Below are positions 13,101 to 25,100 of a DNA stretch of 64,000 nucleotides, piece after piece. The stretch is from Heterohyrax brucei (lineage: Eukaryota; Chordata; Mammalia; Hyracoidea; Procaviidae): assembly GCA_028571685.1 (NCBI GenBank), contig CM053140.1, forward strand, positions 28,625,501 to 28,689,500, read 5' to 3'. A model generated the notes under the pieces. That model ran no database searches. It had not been told where the DNA came from and saw only the letters and a program-made list of their open reading frames with translations. The position numbers and the translations under genes are program-made. How positions within the stretch are numbered: position 1 is the stretch's first letter; every line of letters begins with the position of its first letter.

Positions 13101-16100
13101 GCTGTAAGCACAGTCCACACCTGCATTCTCACACACTGCCTGCTTGTTTCTCCCTAACATGCCACCTGGCCAGTCTCAGAAGTCCCCATTCATGTTCTTC
13201 TTCAGGGCTATGTAATGTTTTACCACATGAATGTAACCCAAGTATATAATAAAAGCACAGGATGTCCACAGGTACAGGATTTCTCTTTAAATAAGTTTTG
13301 TTTTTCTAAGAATCTGCTCTGATAAACTAAAAGTGCTGAACAACCTATACAACATCATGGAGTGCTGGTTAAGCCAATCACACGACCTCCAGAGGGCAGA
13401 CATGGCTGTGCCCTGAGATGTCAAGATCCTAAAGCAAAAGTGGCCAAATACACTGTCCTAATGGTTTCTTTTTAGAGGGAGATGACAGAATAGTGAGGAG
13501 GGGACAAGTGTTGGCTGAGTGGATACTAGAAGCAAAGAGAAAACAAGAGTGCACTGTCACAGTGTGAGGAGAGCAGATAGTTGCAGAGATGCAGGTGCTC
13601 GGGGTTTTACATGGAAAATTGACTTGGATTGTAAAATTTTACTTAATCACAATAATTTTTTTTTTTTAAAAAAGTGGCTAAACACAACATTAGATGGGGA
13701 ACAAAGAAGCAGAGTACAAAACCACATCTACAGCATGGTCCTACCCAGAATAAGACAGACTTAGTAACCGCTAGAAAAAAACACATCAAAACAGTGAATA
13801 GTTGTATTGGAGTCATAGGTTGTAACTGTTTTTTTCCCCCTTTTCTCTCCTCTGTATTTTCCAGATTTGTTACTGAGTGTAAATTGTCTTCAAGGTAATT
13901 TTAAGTGAAAGAGGAGGTTCTGGCTGATAAACTGCCCTCAGACCTCGAGCATCCCATTCCGCTTCACACCATATCATCGCTCCCTGAAGGGTTTGCTGTA
14001 CATCAAGGTAGCAGATGGATACTACCCAAAACTCTAACAGTGAGCGGTGATGTGCAGCTAACAAAAGGCTGATTTTTTATGAAAAGACCAAACACAATGT
14101 GGTACATCTACACAGTAGAGTACAACCCTGCCCTGAAAAGGAACAAAGAGATCCATGATTGCACAATGGTAAGTATTTGGCTGCTAACTGAAAGGCTGGG
14201 AATACGAACCTATTTAGCAGCTTCATAGGAGAAAAAACCTGGCAATCTGCTTCTACAGAGATTATAACTTAGGAAACCCTACAGAATAGTTCCTCTGTCA
14301 CATGGAGTCACTATGAGCCACAATCAACTCCATGGTACTTACAACAAAAGAAATGAAGCACTGATACATGCTTCAACATGCACGAACCTGAAAAAGGTTA
14401 TGCTGAGTGACAGAAATCAAACACAAAAGGACAAATGCTATATGATCTCATTTATATAAAGTGTTTAGAACAGGCAAATCCACAGAGCCAAAAAGTAGAT
14501 TCATGGCTGCCAGGGGCTGGGGGAGCACTGGGAAGTGACTACTGATGGGCACAGAGTTTCCATTTGGTGTGATAAGAAAGTTTCAGAATTTTATGGTATG
14601 AAGATTGTTGTTATGTGCTGTGATGGTCAGGACTGTGCGTCAACTTGATTAGGCCATGATTCTCAGTGTTTATATGTGACCACTTCCACAAATGCATGTG
14701 CTATGAGTAGCCAATCAGTTTAAAGAGAGTTTCCTTGGATGTGTGGCTTGCATCCAAATATAAGCAGATGTTCTGACTTTTTGCTTGCTCTGAATCCTGC
14801 TTTGTTTGACCTCCACCTCTTGGGTACTGAGCTATTAGCTTATCTGCAGATCTTGGAATTCCTTGATCTTCATAGCCTGAGAGCAGGGTTCCTGCTCTTG
14901 ATCTTGGGTTCACCAGCCCCCACAGCTATGCAAACTGAGAGAAGACTCCATCCTGATCCATGGACTTGGACGTTCCAGTCTGTACAATCACATGAGCCAC
15001 TTCCTTGACATAAATCTCTGTGTACATTTATATGCTTTACTGGTTTTGGCAACTCTGGTAGCATAGTGGATTAAGTGCAACATCTGCTAACCAAAAGGTC
15101 GGCAGTTCAAATCTGTCAGGTGCTCCTTGTAAACTCTATGAGGCAGTTCTACCCTGACCTCTAGGGTAACTATGAGTCGGACCCAACTTGATGGCAGTGG
15201 GTTTTTACTGGTTTTACTCTCTAGAAACAATCTACCCTAAGAAATGTGTCTTCAAGTTGGTTCCAATTCATAGTGACTCCATGTACAACAAATTGAAACA
15301 CTGCCTGGTTTTGTGCCATCCTCACAATTATTGTCATGCTTCAGCCTACTGCTGCAGCCACTGTGTCAGTCCATCTCACCAAAGGTCTTACTCCCTTTTG
15401 CTGACCCCCCACCCTTCCAAGCATGCTGTCCTTATCTAGGGACTGATCCCTCCAGATAACACGCCCAAAGTATGTGAGATGTACCCTCACCCTCTTTGCC
15501 TCTATGAAGCGCTGTGGTTGTACTTTTTATAGGACAGATTCATTTGTTCCTTTGGCACTTCATGACATAAACAATATTCTTTGCCAGCACCACAATTCAA
15601 AGGTGTCAGTTCTTCAGTTTTCTTTACTCATCATCCAGCTTTCAAGTGCACGTGAGGCGTTCAAAACACTACGGGTTGGATCAGGCACACTTTAGTCCTC
15701 ACAGTGATATCTCTTCTTTTCAATACTTGAAAGAGGTCTTTTGCTGCAGATTTGCCCAATGTAATGCATCCTTTTCTTTCTCGACTGCTGCTTCCATAGG
15801 TGTCAACCTTGGATCCAAGTAAGATAAAACCCTTGACAACTTTAATCTTTCCTCCATTTATCCTTATCGGCCTAGTTGTGAGAATTTTAAGGCGTAATCC
15901 ATACTGAAGGCTGTGGTCTTTCATCTTCATCCTTCAGTGCTTCAATTCCTCTTCACTTTCAGCAAGCAAAGTTGTGTCATCCATACAATACAGGTTTTTA
16001 ATGAGTCTTCCTCTAATCCTAATACCCTCTTCTTTTTTCTACACAGTCCAGCTTCTGGATTTGTGGATTTAAGTGCCCATTTAAGTGCCTTGATGCACCC

Positions 16101-19100
16101 CACTCTGCTAAGCCTCCTGTACACAGGCACTCAGCATTTTCACTCTCTGAGTCAGCTTCCTGGTTCTGCTGTTCCTACTTTGCTGCTGATGTAGCTTTTT
16201 TTCACCATCTGCTGCCTTCTTGGATTATTTGCTCAGCATACAGACTGAATGTTGTTGTTAGGTGCTGCCAAATTGGTTCCAACTCACAGTGACCCTATGT
16301 GTGACAGAACGAAACACAGCATGGTCTTGCACCACGTCCACAATCGTTTCTACACTTAGGCTGCTTGCTGCGGCCACTGTGTCAATCCACCTTGTCAAGG
16401 GTCTTCCTCTTTTTTGCTGATTCTCCACTCTACCAAGCATGATGTCCTTCTCCAGGGACTGATCCTTCCTGACAACATGTCCAAAGTTATGTACGACACA
16501 GTCTTGCCATCTTTGCTTCCATGGAGCACTCTGGTTGGACTTCTTTCAGAACAGATGTTTGTTCTTTTGGTGGTCCATGGTACATTCACATTATTCTCCA
16601 ACACTACAGTTCAAAAGTGTCAATTCTTCTGTCTTCTTTGTTCATTGTTCAGCTTTCACATGCATATGATGCGGTTGAAAATATGGCTTGGGTGAGCTGA
16701 ACTTTTGTCTTCAAGGTGACAGTTTTACTTAGATTCTTTGCAGCAGATCTTCCCAATACAATTTGTCTTTTGATTTCTTGACTGCTGCTTCCATGGGCGT
16801 TGGCTGTGGACCCAAGTAAAATGAAATCCTTGACAATCCCAATCTTTTCTCCATTTATGATGATTTCATGATGATGTTGATTACCGCTCCAGTTGTGAGG
16901 ATTTTTGTTTTATTGATGCTGAGGTCCAATTCATACTGAAGGTTGTGGTCCTTGATCTTCATCAGTAAGTACTTCAAATCTTGACTTCCAGCAAGTAAGG
17001 TGGTATTGTCTGTGTAACACAGGTTGTTAATGAATCATCCTCCAATCCTGATACCTTGTTCTTTGTATAATCCAGCTTCTTGGATTATTTGTTCTGCATA
17101 CAGATTGAAAAGGTATAGTGAAAGGAAACAACCCTGACACATACCTTTCCTGATTTTAAACCATGCAGTGTCCCCTTGTTCTGTTCTCACGACTGCTTAT
17201 TAATCCACATACAGATTCCTTAAGAGCACAATTAAGTGTCCTGGAATGCCCATTCTACACAATATTAGCCATAATATTAGCCACAGTCAAACACCTTTGT
17301 ATAGGCAATGAAACACAGGTAAACATCTTTCTGGTATTCTCTGCTTTCAGCCAACATCCATCTGACATCAGCAATAATATCCCTGTCTCCATGTCTTCTT
17401 CTGAATCTAGCTTGAGTTTCTGACAGTTCATTGTCAATATACTGTTGCAGTCACTTTAGAATGACCTGAACAAAATTTTACTTGTGTGTGTGATATTAAT
17501 GATACTGTTCTGTAATTTCCACATGTGGTTGGATCCCTTTTCTTTGGGATAGGAATAAATATGGATCTCATCCAGTCAGTTCACCAGGTAGCTGTCCTCC
17601 AAATTTCTTGGCACAGACAAGTGAGCACTTCCAGTGCTGTATCTGTTTGTCGAAATGTCTCAATTGATATTCCATCAATCCCTGGAGTTTTGTTTTTTCG
17701 TCAATGCCTTCAAGCAGCTTTGACTTCTTCCTTCAGTACCACTGGTTCCTGATCATATGACCTTTTCAAATGGCTGAACATCTACCAGTTCTTTGTAATA
17801 CAATAACTCTGTATTCCTTCCACCTTCTTTTGATGCTGAGTCATTTAGTAATTTCCCTGTAGAATCCTTCACTACTGCAACTCGAGGCTTGAATTTTCTT
17901 TTTTTCCCCAGTTCTTTCAGCCTAAGAAATGAAGAACGTGTTCTTCCCTTCTGGTTTTCCATTTCTAGCTCTTTGCACATATCATTATAATACTTTAATT
18001 TTGTCTTCTTGAGTTTTCTCTGAAATCTTCTGTTTAGGTCTTTTACTTTAGCTGCTCGACATTCAAGAGCAAGTTTCAGAATCTCTCCCGACATCCAATT
18101 TGGTCTTTTCTTTCTTTCCTTGTCTTTTTGCTTTCTTCATGGATGATGTCTTTGACGTCATTCCACAACTTGTCTAGTCTTCAGTCATTAGTGGTCAACA
18201 CATCAAATCCGTTTTTGAGATGGTCTTTAAACTCAGGAGGGATATACTCCAGGTCATACTTTGGCTCTTGTGGACTTGTTCCAATTTTCTTCAGTTTCAA
18301 TTTGCATTTGCACATGAGCAACTGATGATCTATGCCGCAGTCAGCACTTGATCTTGTTCTGAACGCTGATATGAAGCTTTTCCATCACCTTTTTCCACAG
18401 ATGTAGTCGATTTGGTTCCTGTGTATTCCATCTAGTGAGGTCCATGTGTACAGTTGCCATTTGTGTTGGTTAAGAAAAGGTATTTTCCAGGAAAAAGTTG
18501 TTAGTCTTGCAAAATTCTATCATGTGATCTCCGGCATTATTTCTATCACCAAGGCTGTATTTTCCAACTACTGATCCTTCTTCTTTGTTTCCAACTTTTG
18601 CATTCTAGTCACCAGTACTTATCAATGCATCCTGATTGCATGTTCAGTCAATTTCAGACTGCAGAAGCTGGTAAAAATCTTCACCCTCTTCATCTTTGGC
18701 CTTGGTGGTTGGTGTGTAAATTTGAGTAATAGTCACATTAATTGGCCTTCCCTGTAGGCATATGGCTATTATCCTATCACTGATAGCACTGTTCTTCCAG
18801 ACAAATCTTTAAAGTTCTTTTTAATGACGAATGCAACACGTTCCTCTTCTAGTTTTTGCTCCCAGCATGGCAGACCATATGACTGTCAGATTCAAAATGG
18901 CCAAGACTAGTCCATTTCAGCTCACTAATTCCTAGGTTATTGATGTTTATGCGTTCCGTCTAATTTTTGATGATTTCCAATTTTCTTAAACTCATACTTC
19001 ACACATTCCATGTTCCAATTACTAATGGATGTCTGTAGCTGTTTCTTTTGAGTGGCACCGTATCAGTGAATGAAGACCCCAAAGGCTTTACTCCATCCAC

Positions 19101-22100
19101 GTCATTAAGGTCGACTCTACTTTGAGGAGGCAGCTTTTCCCCAGTTGTCCTCTGAGTGCCTTCCAACTTGGGGGGCTCATTTTTTGGCACTATATCTGAC
19201 AATATACCACTGCTATTCATAAGGTTTTTCCAGCCTAATTATTTTCAAAAGTAGAATGCCGGGTCCTTCTTCCTAGTCCTAGTCTGGGAGCTCAGCTGAA
19301 CCTATCTACCATGGGTAGCCCTGCTGGTACCTAAATGCCAGTGGAATAGCTTCCAGCATCACAGCAACAAACAAGCCTCCACTAACAGACAAGTGGGGGC
19401 TGCTCACTCTATGTGAATACAGACTGAATAGGTACACTGAAAGAACACAACCCTGAAGTACACCGTTCCTGACTTTAAACCACACAGTAACCCCTTGCTC
19501 TGTTCAAACAACTGCCTCCTGATCTATGTACATGCTCCTCAAGAGCACAATTAATTGTTCTAGAATTCCCATTCTTCATAAAGTTATCCATAATTGTTTC
19601 AGCTACCTGGTACTGCTGCAACAGACAATACCATGACTGGATGGTTTCATGAAGAGAAACTTTATTGTCACATTCTGGTAAGCCACAAATCCATTTATGA
19701 GTTACAAGTTCATTCAAAAAGAGAAATTATCAGTGTCTGGTAGGCTGAATCCAAATTCAATAAGAGCACCTCAGCACAGAAACTTCAGGTCCAAAGGACA
19801 TGCTCTGCTCTCAGTGCTGTGTTCTTGGTGGTATGAGGTTTCTGATTTACTCTGTTCCCTTCTCTCCTTTATATCCCACAAGCTGGTAATTTGAGTCCTG
19901 CCTCACCAACACAACTGCTGTCCATTGTCCCTCATCAACATCACAAGAGGCAGGATTCATAACACATGGGAGGAATTGCACCATATTGGGACTCACAGCC
20001 AAGTCAAATCAGTATATACATTTTTGAGCAGACACATTGCAATCTGTGATGATAATTATCTGTTATAATCCATACATTCAAATACCTCTGTGTAGTCAAT
20101 GAAACACAAGTAAACATCTTTTCGGTAGTCTCTGCTTTCAGCCCAGTTCCATCTAACATCCGCAATGGTACCTCTGGTTCTACATCCTCTTCTGAATTGG
20201 TCTTGAATTTCTGGCAATTCACTGTCAAAATACTGCTGTAGCTACTTTTTAACGATCTTCAGGAAAATTTTACTTGTATGTGATATTACTGAAATTGTGC
20301 AGTAATTTCCACATTCAGTTGGATCACCTTTCCTGGGAATAGGTACAAATATAGATCTTTTCCAGTTAGTTAGCCAGGCCGTTGCCATCCAAATATCTTG
20401 GCTTAAATGAGTGAGCTCTTTCAGCACTGCATCTGTTTGCTGAAACACTTCAGTTGGTATTCCTTCAGTTCCTCGAGCCTTATATTTTTTGCCAATGCCT
20501 TAAGTTCACCTTATACTTCTTCCTTCAGTACCATGGGTTTCTGATCATACATGCTATCTCCTAAAATGGTTGAACGTCAACCAATTCTTTTTGGTACAGT
20601 GGCTCTATGTATTCCTTCCATCTTTTTTTGATGCTTCCTATGTTGTTTAATATTCTTCTTGTAGAATCTTTCGATATTGTAACTTGGGGCTTGAATTTTT
20701 TCTTCAATCATTTCAGCTTGAGAAATGCTGGGTATGTTCTTCTCTTTTGGCTTTCTACCTCCAGAGCTTTGCACATGTCATAATACTCAACTTTGTCTTC
20801 TCAAGCTATCCTTTGAAATCTTCTGTTCAGCTTTTACTTCTTCATTTCTTCCTTTTGCTTTAGCTATTCTATGTTCAACAGTAAGTTTCAGAGTGTCTTT
20901 TGACACCCATTTTTGTCCTTTCTTTCCTGTCTTTTTAATGATCTCTTGCTTTCTTCACGTATGATATCCTTGGTATCATTCCACAACTCACTTCATCTTT
21001 AGTCATTAGTGTTAAATATGGCAAAATTCAGGTGACATATACTCGATTGTACTTTGTCTCTTGTAGCTTTGTTCTAATTTTCTTCAGTTTCAAAGTGAAC
21101 TTGCATATGAGCAATTGATGGTCCCTTCCCTCAGGCAGCCATTAGCCTTGTTCTGACTGATGATATTGTGCTTTTCCATCATGTCATTCCACAGATGTAG
21201 TTCATTTAATTCCTATGCATTCCATCTGGTGAGGTTCAAGTGTACAGTTGCCATTTATGCTAATGAAGAAGTCACTAGTCTTACAAAATTCTATCATTTA
21301 ATCTCTGGCATCAATTCTAACAACAAAGCTATATTTTCCAACTACCAATTCATCTTGTTTCCCCAACATTTGCATTCCAATTACCAGTAATTATTATGCA
21401 TTCTGATAGCATATTCACTCAATTTCAGACTGCAGAAGTGGATAAAAATCTTCAATTTCTTCTTTAGCTTTATTGGTTGGTACATTAAGTTTGAATAAGA
21501 ATTGTATTAACTAGTCTTCCTTGTAAGCTTATGAATATTAACCTATCACTGACAGTACTGCACTTCAGGGCAGATCTTGAAATGTTCTTTTTGACAATGA
21601 ATGCAACATCATTCCTCTTCAAGTTGTCATTCCCAACACAGTAGACTACCGACTGTCCGATTCAAAACATCCATTATAAATTTGTTTCAGCTCACTGATC
21701 CCTAGGATATCAATGCTTTTATGTTCTATTTCATTTTTGACAACTTCCAATTTCCCTAGATTCATACTTCATATGACCCATATTCTAATTATTAATTGAT
21801 GTCTGCAACTGTTTCTTCTCATTTTGAGTCACGCTACATCAGCAAATGTCAGCCCTAAAAACTTGATTCCCATCACGTCATTAAGGTCAGCTCTGCTTCA
21901 AGGAGAAAGGTCTTCCCCAGTCATATTCTGAGTGCCTTCCAAACTGAGAGGCTCATCTTCCAGCATTATATTAGACAATGTTCTGCTGCTATACACAAGT
22001 TTTCACTGGCTAATGGTTTTCAGAAGTAGTCTCCCAGGGCCTTTTTCCTAATCAGTCTTAGTCTGGAAGTTTAGGTAAAATCTGTCCACCTTGGATGACC

Positions 22101-25100
22101 CTGCTGGTATTTACATACTGATAGCGTAGCTCTCCATATCACAGTAACATGCAAGCCCCCACAGTATGACAAACTGACAGAGGCATGGGAGTGTGAATTA
22201 CATCCTACAATAAACTAATAAAAACCTAAAAACATGATGCTTCTACAGAATCATAATTAGAGAAAATTCCTTTTCTTTTAATAATCAGAGAAACAGCAGG
22301 ACATGAAATAGACCACATGTTCACGAAACAAAGTAAAGAGAAGGTATAGAAATAGATCAAAATAGTTGTTTGGGGTGACGTAAATATTTATTTCTTCAGC
22401 TCTAAATTCTAAAATTCAGTATTCCTGTTGGTACTTTTTGTTATCTTCAAACCAGATAGACCAGACACCTGCCCACCTAATGTCCCAACCAGCGGCCCCT
22501 GATCCTGGTGCTATGATCTAGTGGCTTACTGAGACCCCCTGGACGCTTCTCCTGGAGGGAACTCTACTGAGTTTACCCATCTTGGCATAAGTTCTTCCAC
22601 AACCCCATGGGTAAGAGTCCATGTGCCTACCCCAACTGGTTATTCAACCTAAATTCTTGAGTCTTTGGACACGAAGCTGTCCTGGCATAGGTACCAACAG
22701 CAAAGACAGGAATGGGATGGAGCTTTGTGGAACATTCACACCCTATACACTGGACCCCAGAGGAAGGGGCAGCCTCTGTAATTATGAATCTCTCACCTGG
22801 AATCTTTGCATCTTGTCAACCTCACCATACTGCCTCTGTCATACTCCAACATGCAGTATCTCTGAGAACATGCAGTGGAGACCGTGAGCTATCTCCCAGC
22901 TTGTTCCACCTGACACACAGGGGCAGGGGCTCTCTCCCTGTCCTGCGCTCCCCACCAGTTAAGCCAGGGATTCAAACCACAGCATCATCTCTGCCCCTAC
23001 AGTGTTGATATGCCTCCCTTTGTGCCCTGGCAACACTGAGGTGGGGGCTCACATCTCCCTTTACTAGTAGGCTTTGAGCCCTATAAGGTAATGCACAGCC
23101 TGTATTTTACTCTGGCCTATGGTCCAGCCCCTGCACATGGCTTGCTGAGGAACAACCGAGAGAGTTGGCCTCTGGGGCCCCCATTCTCGTGTTCTTCTAC
23201 TGCTGTCCTGAGATTCCTGAGAGGGATACTCATTCCACTCCTTGGTCACCAGGTCATGACTTGTGCATGTGCTCACTGACTGTTCTCAGAAGCAAGGCCC
23301 TTGGCCAGTAACCATCCACACCTCAGCCTGGGTTTCAAGGGCTACTTACTCTCCTGGGTGTGAGCTGGCCACCTGGTTCTGCTTGGCTTTCTGCTCCATC
23401 TTGGCTTCGATTTCTCTTTTCTTCTGAGCAATGAGCTCTTCCTGGTGAAGGATGTTCATGTTCATTTTTCCAGACTTAGGGGGGGCCACTCCAAACCATC
23501 GGTTGGCCTTTCCTGGGGAAGGAAAAGGAGCACATCAGAAATCAACTTTGTTTCACATGTTTCTTGGTGCCTAGTACAGACCAACAACAACCACCTTCTG
23601 GATGATTTTCATCTGTTGACACATTCATTCAGCAAACACTGGGTGAGTACCCAGTTGTCACTGAGTTGACCCCAATTCAAGGTAACCCCACGAGTCAAAC
23701 TATGCTCCATACCATTTTCAATAGCTGATTTTTCAGTAGATTGCTAGGTTTTACCTTGAGGTGTCTCTCTGTAGACTTGAACTGTCAACCATTCAGTTAA
23801 CAGCCAAGCATTAACCAACTGTAACTTGCAAGGGCTCTGACTGAACACCCACTGGGTATTGAATGAAGAAGCCATGGCCTCTGTCTGTTAGGACTCACCT
23901 CCGGTTGGAGAGACAATAAACCCCTAACAAAAAAACTAACTGCCAATTGTGATTATATTTCTTCTGGAAACCAAAAGAAACTCAACCACACAAATAAACA
24001 AAAAACCCCAAACCCACTGCCATGAAGTCAACTCTGACTCTTTGTAACCCTGTGTGCATCAGAGAAGAATTGCTCCATAGGGTTTTCTTGGTTGCGGTCT
24101 TTAGACACTTGACTAGTAGCCAAAAGTTTGGTGGCTTGCACCCAAAGGTGCCTCAGAAAACAGGCCTCGTGAGCTTCTTCTGAAAAGTCTGGCCTTGAAA
24201 ATCCTATGGAGCAGTTTTACTCTGTACTCTTGGGTCATCATGAATCAAGGTCACTTTAGCATCAACTTTCATGGATTGAATTGTGTCCTCCAAATACATC
24301 TGTCACTTTGGCTAGGTGATGATTCCCAGACTGTATGACTGTCTACTATTTCATCATTTGATGTGATTTCCCTATGATACAAATCATATCACTATGAATG
24401 CAATGATGGAAACCTTGGCAGCATAGTAATTAAGTGCTACAGCTGCTAGCCAAAAGCTCTGTAGTTTGAATCCACCAGCTGCTCCTTGGAAACTCTACGG
24501 GTCAGCTCCACTCTGTCCTATATGGCCACTATGAATCAGAATCAACTGATGGCAATGGGTTTGGTTTTATGATATAATGAGATGAGTTACTGGTAGTGGG
24601 ATCTACAAGATTAGTGTCATAAGTCAATCTCTTTTGTGACATGAGAGAGAAGCAAGCAGAGACATGGGAACCTCATACTAACAAGAAAGCAGTGCCAGGG
24701 ACAGAGTGCGTCCTTTGGACCTGAGGTTCCTGCCCCAAGATGCTGCCAGACCAATAAAAACTGAGTTCCTCCAGAACTGAGAGAGAGAAAGCCTTTCCCT
24801 GTAGCCAGTACCCTGAGTTCAGACTTCTCATCTACCAGACTGAGAGAATAATGTTTTTTTGTTAAAACCATCCACTTGTGGTGCTTCTGTTATAGCAGCA
24901 CTAGACGACTAAGACAGCAACTAAGAGCAATCTTCATGGAAGATCTCCAGGTCTTTCCTCTGTGGTGATGCCAAGACAGAGAAAACTGCAAACTTTAGTT
25001 TGGTAGTGGAGTACAAACTGGTTGCACCAACAGGGTGGAAAAGCACAATGAAGGAGCTCCTACATAGCTAGGGTGTGAGAAAATGCTTTCTAGAGGAGGG

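Larger units (their letters stand above)
15243..22190 (-). mobile_element. Outer RTE (BovB-like) LINE, near full length, with two nested insertions
   Basis: Three minus-strand pieces (about 15243-16250, 19417-19594, 20052-22190) total about 3.3 kb after removing the insertions, close to full RTE length. The 3' end is at the low coordinate. The reverse transcriptase catalytic motif survives as C-M-D-D-T-T at about 15984-15970, but the reading frame is broken by many stops and shifts, so the element is dead. The 5' UTR-like part ends near 22190. Confidence 0.85.

Noticed and set aside
14155-15203. tRNA genes at the tRNA-like A- and B-box sequences
   Set aside because: The boxes belong to AfroSINEs; no complete cloverleaf or terminator follows, and SINE tails continue beyond the tRNA-like head.
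17753-18094. 113-residue minus-strand open frame as a gene
   Set aside because: It is part of the inactive inner RTE polyprotein, between endonuclease and RT regions.
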